From: Lithodes maja
Lineage: Eukaryota > Arthropoda > Malacostraca > Decapoda > Lithodidae
NCBI GenBank assembly: GCA_037953745.1
Contig: JBAKBP010000204.1
Span: 186,001-250,000 of the forward strand
Direction of reading: 5' to 3'
Length of the DNA: 64,000 bases
The stretch's first letter is position 1, and the number at the start of each line of letters is the position of its first letter. Shown in pieces: positions 50,733-61,074 of this stretch. A model generated the notes under the pieces. It had not been told where the DNA came from and did not search any database. It was given only the letters and a program-made list of their open reading frames with translations. The translations under genes were made by a program, and so were the position numbers.

Positions 50733-53700
50733 GTGTCATTGGTTCACAGTATCGGTGTGTCTCTGAAGGCTGCAGCAACTGCCCGGGGTAGGTTGTCAGC
50801 AGCTGAGGCACATGCGGTAAAGAAGCGTACGGAAGGCTCGACACCTGTCCGGGACACTTTCTGTAGCCATCGGGGACACGGGTTTGTGAGCTGGGGGAGT
50901 GAACTACGGAGGGTTGACTTGCTGAGGGATACGGGGGCTTCGCAAACTTTGTTGAGGAACTTCACAGGGAAACCGATAAATGCGGCCAGAGTTGTTGTGG
51001 TGCAGGGTATAAATGCTACGAGGTCATACCCACTTGTGAGGTTGGAGTTGAGAGTGGGAGAGGTGTGCAGGGAGCTGGATGTAGGGATCGTTGAGTGTTT
51101 GCCAGTTGAGGGCGTCGACCTTCTTCTCGGCAACGACTTTGCGGTGCCCACTTCCGGGACTCCACCCTTAGTCGTTGCCGAGAGGGCGGCCGACGTGGAT
51201 GGTGAGAATCGGGAATGGGTTGGGAGGTGCCAACAGGATGAGATGGCCTGTGTGGTAACCCGATCTCGCTCTGCGGCTCCTGCACAGCCTAGCACTCAAC
51301 CTCGGGGACAGTGGAGGAAGGATCAGGAGAAGGTTGCTAAGGGCAGGAAAAGGGACATTGATTCTGCTGCACTTCTCGGTGATTCGGTACTTGGACCTAT
51401 AATAAACACGGGAGTTGACTCTGGCCCAGATATGGTGTGTAACAAGGCAGAGTTGGGTAAGACTTCGCGTGAGGCAAGAGCTGTAGCGAGAGCCACTAAG
51501 GCAGTAGAGCCTACTAGCCGGGGTAATGTCTTATTACAAAACCATCTTGATGCATTGACTCCTGGGGACATTAGTGAGCAGCAGCTGCAAGATGCTAGCC
51601 TAGCTCGTTATAGCAATGGTGCCATAGAGTTGGAGGAAGATGGGGATGCGAAGCCGGGAGATTTCTTTAGGCTCAACAGGATATTGTACCGCAGATTTCT
51701 AGACCCCAAATCGAAGTGGGAGGGCGGTGCGAGGGTAGTAGACCAGGTGGTTGTTCCAAATAAGTATAGAGAGTCCTTATTGTGTCTGGCGCATGATGTG
51801 CCGGTGGCGGGTCATTTGGGGGTAACAAAAACATTGGCGGCATTGGGCAGGTTTTTCTGGTGGCCTGGGGTCAAGGCTGATGTCTGTGCATGGGTGGCTG
51901 GGTGTGCGACCTGCCAGACAACGGGGAAGCCTAACCAGACCATCCCGAAGGCACCTTTGTTTCCCATACCTGTCACCGGGCCTCCGTTCAGCAAAGTTGT
52001 AGTAGATTTGGTTGGCCCTTTCCCGCCTACTAGTAGTGGCAATAAATTCCTGTTGACAATCATGGATGTGGCTACGAGATACCCGGACGCATACCCCATG
52101 AGAAACGGCTCGGCAAAGGCAGTTGTTAAAAACTTATTATTGTTCTGTTCCCGTTATGGATTTCCACGTGAGGTGCAGTCAGACCAGGGGAGCAATTTTA
52201 CATCCAAATTGTTCAAGCAAACCCTTCAGTTGCACGGTATATGTTCTGTAGTGTCGTCAGCCTACCATCCCGAGAGTCAGGGAGTCTTGGAGCGGTGGCA
52301 CTCGACCCTGAAGAGTATGCTACGCTGTTACTGTGCAGAACATGACACTGATTGGGATTTGGGTCTGCCGTATGTTCTGTTCGCTGCACGTGAAGTCCCA
52401 GGAGAGAGCCTGGGGTTCAGTCCAAATCAACTAGTCTTTGGCCATAATGTGAGAGGACCTTTAAGTATGGTGAAAGAGATCTGGGAGGGCGAAGAGAAGC
52501 CGGGGTCTGTACTTAAATATATCCTTGAGAGCCGGGAGAGACTTATAGGTTGCATGGCAGCGGCAGGTAATAACTTGGTTAATGCACAGGCGGTCATGAA
52601 GCACCAGTATGACGCCAAGGTGAAGCTTCGGGAGTTTTCGGTGGGTCAGGAGGTAATGTTGCTTTTACCTTTGCCTGGACACCCCCTTTCTGCCAAGTTT
52701 ATTGGGCCGTATGTGGTGGCTAAGAAACTGTCCGACCTTGATTATCTCGTTGCAACACCTGACCGTAGAAAAAAACATCAGTTATGTCATGTTAACCTCA
52801 TGAAAGAGTATGTGAGACGCCCCTCAGAGCCTCTCACTGTCCCTGTGCTGGCCTGCAGCGGCCAGGGTGGAGAAGGAGGTGGGGACAGTCATGCTGCTGA
52901 GGAGGATAGCTGGGACTGTGTCATTTCCGCGGAACAGTGGGCGGGGAATACTGAACAAGAGGCTAGGCAAGCTGTAAGTCACCTGCCTGAGCACCAGGGT
53001 GCTGCTGTCCTAGGCCTGTTCAGGTCATACCCCTCTGTTTTCGCCGAACACCCAGGTCTCACTACTCAGGTAACGCACGACGTGGACGTCGGTGATAATG
53101 TGCCCTTCAAGTCAGTGCCCTACCGTGTGCCCCCGGTAAAGTTGCCAGCTTTACGGGAGGAGTTAAAGTACATGGTTGAGAGAGGGATGATCACTGAAGG
53201 TTATGTGAAGTGGACATCACCCGTCACGTTGCAGCCAAAACCTGACGGCAAGGTGCGGTTCTGCATAGATTTTCGTAGGCTAAATGGCTTGACCACTACC
53301 AACCCTTACCCTTTGCCTCGAGTTGACGACAGCGTGGACAAGATAGGGAATGCAAAGTACCTTACTAAAATTGATCTTGTAAAAGGCTACTGGCAAGTAC
53401 CCCTGTCGGACCGAGCTAAGCAAGTTTGTGGTTTTGTGGTAGATGGCAAGACCTACCAATGTAACGTAATGCCTTATGGGCTTAAGAACGCACCTGCCAC
53501 GTTTCAGAACCTGATGAACGATATTTGTGACGAAATCCCTAACTGCACGGTCTACCTTGATGACGTGATAGTGTATGATGACGATTTTGAAAATCACCTA
53601 AGGCACTTAGAGACCCTGTTTGGGAAGTTGCACGATGCTGGGCTGGTGGTGAACCTGAGGAAGTGCGAGTTTGTAAAGGCTACTGTGCAGTATCTTGGCT

Positions 53701-54368
53701 TCGTGGTCGGGTTAGGCCGGGTGTGCCCCCCCCTGAGCAAGATACAGGCTATCAATATGTTTCCCAGGCCCACCACTAAGCGCCAGGTCATGCGGTTCCT
53801 AGGTATGATAGGCTATTATAGGCGCTTCATCCGGGGATACTCTACTGTCTTAGCACCGTTAACTGATCTACTGTCGAAGTCAGTGAAGTTCTGTTGGGCT
53901 GCGGAGTGTCAGAGGGCTTTCGACCTAGTCAAGCACCTGCTGTGTACACATCCGATTTTGAGAGCCCCAGACTTCTCCAGGAGTTTTCAGCTGGCGACTG
54001 ATGCCAGCGGTGTGGGTGCCGGGGCAGTGTTACTGCAGACTGATTCCGAGGGCTTGGAACACCCAGTGAGCTTCTTTTCTCGCAAGTTTAATTCGGCACA
54101 AAGGAATTACTCGACTATAGAGAAGGAGCTTCTTGCTATCGTTTTGTCGCTCAAACATTTCGAAGTTTATGTTCCAGCCTACGGCCCGGTAGTGACGATT
54201 TATACGGACCATCATCCCTTGAAATTCCTAAATCAGTTTCACAATCGGAATATGCGGTTGACCAGGTGGTCCCTAATGCTCCAAGAGTATAATCTCAACA
54301 TTCAGCATATTGCCGGGAGTGAGAACGTGATAGCAGATTGTCTATCAAGGGTTGATGATCCAGGATAG
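50733..54368 (+). CDS. Pol of copy 2: protease, integrase, reverse transcriptase, RNase H in one ORF
   Basis: 1211 aa, in the same frame as gag. Protease: D66 in LLRDTGASQTLL and LLLGNDF (~131-136). Integrase: zinc ligands H354, H361, C391, C394; D425, D484, E520 (DD35E), then the C-terminal module with FIGPYVV (658-660). RT: VRFCIDFRRLN (~841-850), D881 in KIDLVKGYW, VMPYGLKNAPATFQ, YLDD (941-944). RNase H: D1090 (LATDASG), E1130 (STIEKELLAI), D1159 (YTDHHPL) and NVIADCLSRVDD at the C-terminus. All catalytic residues are present. The listed Met is simply the first in frame after the TGA; translation would more likely come through from gag. Confidence 0.95.
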   Translation: MSLVHSIGVSLKAAATARGRLSAAEAHAVKKRTEGSTPVRDTFCSHRGHGFVSWGSELRRVDLLRDTGASQTLLRNFTGKPINAARVVVVQGINATRSYPLVRLELRVGEVCRELDVGIVECLPVEGVDLLLGNDFAVPTSGTPPLVVAERAADVDGENREWVGRCQQDEMACVVTRSRSAAPAQPSTQPRGQWRKDQEKVAKGRKRDIDSAALLGDSVLGPIINTGVDSGPDMVCNKAELGKTSREARAVARATKAVEPTSRGNVLLQNHLDALTPGDISEQQLQDASLARYSNGAIELEEDGDAKPGDFFRLNRILYRRFLDPKSKWEGGARVVDQVVVPNKYRESLLCLAHDVPVAGHLGVTKTLAALGRFFWWPGVKADVCAWVAGCATCQTTGKPNQTIPKAPLFPIPVTGPPFSKVVVDLVGPFPPTSSGNKFLLTIMDVATRYPDAYPMRNGSAKAVVKNLLLFCSRYGFPREVQSDQGSNFTSKLFKQTLQLHGICSVVSSAYHPESQGVLERWHSTLKSMLRCYCAEHDTDWDLGLPYVLFAAREVPGESLGFSPNQLVFGHNVRGPLSMVKEIWEGEEKPGSVLKYILESRERLIGCMAAAGNNLVNAQAVMKHQYDAKVKLREFSVGQEVMLLLPLPGHPLSAKFIGPYVVAKKLSDLDYLVATPDRRKKHQLCHVNLMKEYVRRPSEPLTVPVLACSGQGGEGGGDSHAAEEDSWDCVISAEQWAGNTEQEARQAVSHLPEHQGAAVLGLFRSYPSVFAEHPGLTTQVTHDVDVGDNVPFKSVPYRVPPVKLPALREELKYMVERGMITEGYVKWTSPVTLQPKPDGKVRFCIDFRRLNGLTTTNPYPLPRVDDSVDKIGNAKYLTKIDLVKGYWQVPLSDRAKQVCGFVVDGKTYQCNVMPYGLKNAPATFQNLMNDICDEIPNCTVYLDDVIVYDDDFENHLRHLETLFGKLHDAGLVVNLRKCEFVKATVQYLGFVVGLGRVCPPLSKIQAINMFPRPTTKRQVMRFLGMIGYYRRFIRGYSTVLAPLTDLLSKSVKFCWAAECQRAFDLVKHLLCTHPILRAPDFSRSFQLATDASGVGAGAVLLQTDSEGLEHPVSFFSRKFNSAQRNYSTIEKELLAIVLSLKHFEVYVPAYGPVVTIYTDHHPLKFLNQFHNRNMRLTRWSLMLQEYNLNIQHIAGSENVIADCLSRVDDPG

Positions 54369-54627
54369 TCGTGCACGGTGTGTGGGTTGAGCAGGAGTAA
54401 AATTAGGCTATCATAACGCCGTCCAAAAAGATTATAAAACAAACGAGAATTTTTTTTTTTAGTTTTGTAAGTCTTTATTGTTGTAGCATGATGCATGCGA
54501 TATTGTGTTTTATGTATAATTCACACTTCAGTTGTTGTGCACCTTTTGCAATTAGTGGCAGCTAAGGGTAGCAGGTCGGTTGGTTGCCTGTCAGATTTTG
54601 ATAATGCTTCTAAGGTCGATTATCTAA

Positions 54628-54641
54628 AATCTTGGGGGGGC
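54628..54641 (+). promoter_or_regulatory. Polypurine tract of copy 2
   Basis: CTTGGGGGGGC precedes the TGTGACGC LTR start, equivalent to the tract of copy 1. Confidence 0.75.
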
Positions 54642-56458
54642 TGTGACGCACCCAGTGCGTGGCAACGCAACCTGATTGTACTCCTTGGTACTCCACTGTA
54701 CCGCCCGTACCACTGTACCGTGCTGGCTACCGTCAGCAGCCATGTATATTGAGTGTGACAACTTATAACTATGTTCTTTGTATCTCTGCAAAGGTCTCGT
54801 CATGTGCTAACCAGTGGTGGGTTTTGTTTTAAGCCATGTCGAGACCTTCCATTTAATATGTAGTATCAATAGAGAAGTTGATAGATAAGACAATGGGAGT
54901 TCAGAGAGAGAGAGTGAGTTAGTCTTCAGAGCGAGAGGGTAGCAACGCGCCACGCTGCCGGGGGGGTGGTTGCCAGACGTATTGACTGGTTGGCAGCCTT
55001 GCGCTTATAGCTGGGCGCGACAGGGTTGGTAGTCCATTGCCGCCTGCCTATGCTGCCTGGGCTGCCCATGTTGTCGTACAGCACATTGCCTGGAGGCTCG
55101 CTGTGTGTTCCATGATCAGGTTGCCTAGAACCTTTGAGATTCTAACATCCCTTGCCCTCTCTCCCAATTTCTCACGGTTGCACTCTTTCTCTCTGACGAC
55201 ATTACTCTCATTTCATTCTTCTCTCTATTTAAATGCATAACCTTCCCTTGAGGTCCTAAAGGAGTTTCAGCACTCACCTCTCTTATTACTCTTAGGACAA
55301 GCATATATTTACATGTATTAGATTTAAGGGGTTAATGTGAACAGCGATCTTCTTGATGAGGATAGTTGGTGAACGTTCTACATGTTCACGAGTTATATGC
55401 CCCGCTCATCATCCAATTTGTGACTAGACTGGTGCCATGTGTAAGAGCCCGACCATGCCCAGGAGTTGTCTGTAGAGGGGCGAGGACTTAGCCTTGATTT
55501 GCATACCGAGCCAGGAGCGAGTGTAGTACCAGAGACTACAGCTCGCTCGTAGTGCCGGTATAGTAGAGTAACGTAATTTATCTGTCCTTGTGTTCTCTAC
55601 AGTCTTTTCCTGGGTTCTCGCTTTCGGTGCTGGGACTCGTTGTTCCTGTGACTTGGCCTGCTAGCTAGAACACATGGGGATGATGAGTGGGATATATCTT
55701 TATTTTACTAAGCATTGCAGCTCTCTTTAAGTTTATGTATGTAACACTTTACAATACACATTACTCACACACAAGACAACACTATTAATACTTTCATGTA
55801 TCAATTAACTGCACTGTCGTTTTGCTGCTGTGTCCGGAGTTCTGTTGCGTAGGGCGCATACGGACTCAGAGGGGAGACAGAGTGAGAGAAGCGAAGTAGC
55901 CTATGCGGTAGTAGGCTACCGGCGCAGTACTGTTGCCTGCAACCTTTTAGTTATTCCAAGTATAGATTCATTATTATAATAAGTGACTACTATTTATGTT
56001 CCTTCCATGTGTATTATTAGGTATCTACTGGATCATGAACATCTTGTATGCTACATGCTAGTGTATGTTAGTAGGGGACAGTTATTCTAGTGCACGCGCT
56101 TTCAAGTAGGCGTGTACATTTGTCATTTAGCATTTCACTGTCATACCTTTAGCCTGCTTCTATTCTACATTATTAGAGGCTTAATTTTAACGTAGTTTCT
56201 TGAGTATTGCATTTCTTTAGTAATAACGTAACCTATAAATGTCTGAGGGAGTTTAGCCTCATAGCCTACCCCTGTTGTACACTTTCGCCGAGTTAAGGTA
56301 CCTCGTTACCATAGACGATAACTCTGTAGGGCGTTGGTGCTTTTGTTGTCTGGAGCATATAGTATTTGGGACTGGAATCGAGCGTGTCGTTGTCACATAA
56401 GCCATTTCTGTCCTACGATCAAGAATCCCGAATATGTATTGCCGATCCCGCCGTAACA
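54642..56458 (+). repeat. 3' LTR of copy 2
   Basis: 1817 bp; the same boundaries as the 5' LTR, with differences such as CTCTCTTATT for CTCTCGTATT and a small cluster near 56255-56275. Confidence 0.95.
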
Positions 56459-56486
56459 ATATATATATATACTGTATATATATATA

Positions 56487-56615
56487 ATTTAAGTTCACAA
56501 GTAATGTGTTTAAGAACACTAACATATATAAAATGGTTTCTCCAAACGAGTTATTAATGTATAATAACATATACCACTACGGTGTTTGCACACACAGCTT
56601 GAAAGGATAGTAACA
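56487..56615. repeat. 125-bp dispersed repeat, copy a
   Basis: TTCACAAGTAATGTGTTTAA to GGATAGTAACA; nearly the same sequence recurs at 58788-58908 in the same orientation. Confidence 0.9.
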
Positions 56616-56630
56616 TATATATAGTAATTA

Positions 56631-56631
56631 G

Positions 56632-56730
<99 letters not shown>

Positions 56731-56732
56731 TA
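56631..56732. repeat. Palindromic compound microsatellite (CT)n(AT)n(AG)n
   Basis: (CT)n, then about 60 bases of AT, then (AG)n; the flanks are mutual reverse complements, so the whole stretch can fold on itself. Confidence 0.95.
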
Positions 56733-58787
56733 ATTAAAGCACATTATTTTGAAAAGATAATTACTGCTATGAATAAGTACACAGTGGAAATTCATACATA
56801 GTCAGGACTAGGATTTGCAAAACAATTTTATTAATAGACAAAATATATATATGACTTATTTATTTGGCTTGAATGTATATAATGAACATTAGTTACATTG
56901 AAACATTCTTCTATGAAAGTCCTTGACTTTGACCTTGTTTGCTGTAAAACCAATACTGTTATAAATGACATGCAAAATTGCATAACAAATTTAATGTTAT
57001 CTCAGTTTTATTATTTTCAATTAGAATAAGTTATTTCAGGTAAGGTCCATTACCGAATATAGTTAGTCAAATCTTATGGCACTTGATTTTTCTAAGATGT
57101 ATCTTCATCCATTTCAGAAAGGTACCTTCTTTTTTAATGCATTCTGACTGTCACAAGGCAATATTAATTTGAATATGAAAAATAGCATCGGGAAGTGCAA
57201 GACTGAATCGACCTCGCGTTTACCTCTTTGACCTCTAGAAGTCTGTCCTAAGCTTCATAAAACAGACTATTGATATCCCTAATATTACTAAGGGCACATC
57301 ACCCTGCTTAAATAGGTTGTCAGTCTCTCTAGTTAGTGATAATATATATGACAGATTCCATTCCCCATTTATCTCACTGTCTGTTACTATTCTCTACACT
57401 GTATAATTCGTGTGCTCAACTGCAATACAACTGGTACGCATTTTGGAACACCATTAATAGTCTTATTATAAATCTGTAAACAATGAACGCCAAATTAGTA
57501 AGGATGTTGAAATATATTCTCAATGATATTCTTACGTAGTGTATGGTTTTATACATTGTATATCTTCTATTCTGCACACATAGATTAAAATTAAAGCGTC
57601 CTTCTTGTCTCTTATCAATGTTTTCATCAAACCAATATTTCCCGGTAGTACATAGTTTCTCTTCCCGCCTTCCTTAGCACGCTCTATCTCTCGACTTACT
57701 TCCTCTCCCACCCTTCCTCTGTTTTACCTCTCCCATCTTTAATTTCCTCTTCCCTCGCCCCCTCCTCCGCCTCACCAGCGTTTCTCTGGCAGTTGGAGAG
57801 ATGTGCGAGAGACTGTAAAAAGAGGTTGATATAGCGACACTGATGCTGCTTCCTCTCACACACCTGTAGTATCTCCTCCACACCTTCGTCACTCTTTTAT
57901 CTCCCCCCTCCTCCCCTCTCCTCCGGCTCCATGTTCTCTTAATTTATTCTCTAGCCCCGCTATGTTTAAGCTCTCTTCGACAAACACTTCACCCAAGCCC
58001 TGCTCTCCTAAACAGCTGCGCTCTTCACATGTTTGCCTACGTCTCGGGTGTGTTGTCGCTCCTTAATACACGCAATCTCATTTTATTTACTAATATGCAT
58101 GTTATCCTCTAATTCCCCACCTTCGTTTTGCCCTGCTTGTAGTTAGAGTGTTTTGGTATCTTCTTTTCTCTCGCATACCTTCGCACCTGCATGGTATACG
58201 CACATACCCACATACTCACATACCCACATACTCACATACCTTCGCACCTGCATGGTATACGCACATATTTTATCGTTGTGCTATTTTATACTGTCGTAAC
58301 ATGCACTTATTGTCATTCCATCCTCATCCATTTCATTTTTTACCTCTAGGTTTATAACACATTATTTTGCTCTCACCAACATATACTCTTCCATTCTCTA
58401 TACTTTCTATAATATGATTCTTTTCATACTTTTCCCAAACTCATTTCAGTTTCTCCATTAACTGTAATACATAACTGTGTCATCTATCTTCCTTTATATG
58501 CATCATTATTTCGGTCTTTCCATTCTTATTTCATAGGTTTTCATTAATTAAGTGACTTGCCAATTTCACCACTAGACCATTATAAACAAGTAGTTTTCAA
58601 CCAGCTCTCCGAAACATCTTTCTCGTACATAATTGTAACTCCTGAAATATTTCCGATCATTCATTGTGTTCCCACACTTTAAGAATGGTATACATCAAAA
58701 ACATAGTTTGTAGGAAAAGTGGAACCATTTTTTAAAGCGCCAATTTTAAACGTTCATTAAGTTGGCATTTATTGCAAAGAACATTTA
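56733..58787. other. About 2 kb of AT-rich DNA, no gene recognised
   Basis: No ORF above 75 aa with any domain. 57660-57960 is pyrimidine-rich. 58190-58265 has a short duplication of CGCACCTGCATGGTATACGC around ACATACCC repeats. Confidence 0.45.
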
Positions 58788-58908
58788 AATTCACAAGTAA
58801 TGTGTTTAAGAACACTAAAATATATAAAATGGTTTCTCCAAACGAGTATTAATGTATAATAACATATACCACTACAGTGTTTGCACACACAGCTTGAAGG
58901 GATAGTAA
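58788..58908. repeat. 125-bp dispersed repeat, copy b
   Basis: Same as 56487-56615 with a few substitutions (TATTAATG against TTATTAATG, CTACAGTG against CTACGGTG). Confidence 0.9.
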
Positions 58909-59187
58909 CACCATTTTACATTCATGCTTTCTCATAAACATGAATATTTGCTCCGATAACCCACATATGTATTTTTGTCGGTGTTAAATGTCCATCATGT
59001 CTGCTCACACATTCACTTGTCATGTCCTTCCATTCAAACCCGTATTTTACGTTCTATACACCTGCCATGTCGCTCCGCTCTCTCCCTCTTACCTACCAGG
59101 GTTCCATGCATTTGTCTTTCTTCATTATTGTACACACATACCCAGGTTATTTGTTTTCCATTGTCATTTCACACACACACACACACA

Positions 59188-59500
59188 GCCCGTAGCCTAG
59201 TAGGTAGAGCTCTCGTCTCACACACGAGGGGTCGGGGGTTCAATCCCCGGCCGGGCGGAGACAAATTGGGCTTGTCTCCTTTCATGTGTTAGCCTCAGTT
59301 CACCTAGCTGTAAATAGGTACCTGGAATAAGTGGACGACGTTGTGACGTCCCATCTGGGGTTGGCAAAAATGGTACAAGGCGAGATGGGTATCATATGGT
59401 TCACCTAAGCTGATGGCTACCTAAGCCTTCGAGTGAGACGGTACCATCTGTAGTGAGAATGGTACCATACAGATCCACCCTAAGCCTTCGTTTCCGATGT
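59188..59500 (+). mobile_element. tRNA-derived SINE
   Basis: The head is tRNA-like: A box TAGCCTAGTAGG at 59193-59204 and B box GGTTCAATCC at 59237-59246, the normal spacing for an internal RNA polymerase III promoter. The B box sits in a GGGG/CCCC stem. The body continues with GGAGACAAATTGGGCTTGTCTCC (a hairpin) and CACCTAGCTGTAAATAGGTA. A CA microsatellite lies directly upstream. The 3' limit is not sharp. Confidence 0.75.
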
Positions 59501-59965
59501 CGCCAATTGGCTAAAAATACAGACTACACACACATCCACAGCCATTCCAACGATACATATAACACCTACACTTATAGGAGGCGGGAAATAACGAGCATGC
59601 TCACTCCCGCAATATAACTAGAGTAAGTACAACGAGAGTAAGTACACACACACACACACCTGTCCTTTCCTCGTAATCTCATGAACTTACCTGTCTGTTG
59701 CTAGTCATTTCACACAAAACTCCTTTTTCGTGTATATCTCACACACACATGTCTCTGTTATCTCCCACATACCTGGCATTTCTTCATTAGCTCACACACA
59801 CACCTACACAAAAACATACACACCTGTCCATTCTCTACGTTCTTGCATACATCTGCACTCTCCCTTTATAACTTCCTAGACACATGCTTTGTTTCTCCTT
59901 TGCTCATATATATACAGTACTTGCTTCTTCTTTATCTGATCTCCCTACTATGTTCTCCCAAGACT
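59501..59965. other. No gene; scattered CA-rich repeats
   Basis: Short (CA)n runs at about 59643-59659 and 59740-59820; otherwise unique-looking. Confidence 0.45.
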
Positions 59966-60549
59966 ATCGTCGCTTCACACGCCATAAGTTTGTTCTCTGC
60001 CACACTCTTAGCTTCACACGCCATAAGTTTGTTCTCTGCCACACTCTTAGCTTCACACGCCATAAGTTTGTTCTCTGCCACACTCTTAGCTTCAGACGCC
60101 ATAAGTTTGTTCTCTGCCACACTCTTAGCTTCACACGCCATAAGTTTGTTCTCTGCCACACTCTTAGCTTCAGACGCCATAAGTTTGTTCTCTGCCACAC
60201 TCTTAGCTTCAGACGCCATAAGTTTGTTCTCTGCCACACTCTTAGCTTCAGACGCCATAAGTTTGTTCTCTGCCACACTCTTAGCTTCACACGCCATAAG
60301 TTTGTTCTCTGCCACACTCTTAGCTTCAGACGCCATAAGTTTGTTCTCTGCCACACTCTTAGCTTCACACGCCATAAGTTTGTTATTTGCCACACTCTTA
60401 GCTTCACATGCCATAAGTTTGTTCTCTGCCACACTCTTAGCTTCAGACGCCATAAGTTTGTTCTCTGCCACACTCTTAGCTTCACACATCATAAGTTTAT
60501 TCTCTGCCACACTCTTAGCTTCACACATCATAAGTTTATTCTCTGCCAC
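59966..60549. repeat. 39-bp minisatellite, about 15 units
   Basis: CACGCCATAAGTTTGTTCTC repeats every 39 bases. Because 39 is 13 codons, three long frames stay open (258 and 278 aa on plus, 205 aa on minus, the last reading repeats of MACEAKSVAENKL). Unit variants mostly change CACACG to CAGACG, which is non-synonymous in the minus frame, so there is no sign of selection on protein. Confidence 0.93.
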
Positions 60550-61022
60550 AGTCTGCCTCTATCATTCACTGCATTTGCTAATCTTAACACTTATTCGATT
60601 GGCTGGTTCAACTCGTGTAATATTCCTCATTCTACGCTCAAAACCAGATCTTTCTATTGACCTCCCCCCCCCATTCTAATGATCTGTCTTCTGTTTTCTT
60701 CCACAGCTATCTTATCCTGAGGGTCGCACACACGCTTTCTCTCCCACACATCTGTCTGTTCCACATTATTTTCCCACAGCCCAGCTCACAACCACAGGAC
60801 TCTCAAGTTGCTCTCTCGAGCTCGCTATTTTTACTTTGTTTTCCCACACCACACACTAGCTTTCAATCCTTGCTCACGTATCCGCTATAGGAACATAAAC
60901 AGAATAGCCCATGACAGACACTAATCTGGATTGGTAATAATATTTGGACCGTAACTACACTATGGGAATTCTGGGTCATGACATACAGATCAATTAACAC
61001 TAGCTGCTGCAAACATCTCGGT
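60550..61022. other. No gene recognised
   Basis: Pyrimidine-rich unique-looking sequence, followed from 61027 by a (TA)n run. Confidence 0.45.
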
Positions 61023-61024
61023 AG

Positions 61025-61070
<46 letters not shown>

Positions 61071-61074
<4 letters not shown>

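Larger units (their letters stand above)
47124..56458 (+). mobile_element. Gmr1-like Ty3/gypsy LTR retrotransposon, copy 2 (plus strand)
   Basis: LTRs at 47124-48941 and 54642-56458, a primer-binding site at 48945, gag ORF 49185-50699, pol ORF 50733-54368 and a G-rich polypurine tract before 54642. Gag and pol are in one frame separated by a single TGA. The LTRs differ by only about seven substitutions by eye, so insertion is recent. The target is a (TA)n run; ATAT flanks both ends and may be the target duplication. There is no env. Proteins are clearly related to copy 1 but far from identical, so the copies are separate lineages, not a recent duplication. Confidence 0.94.
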
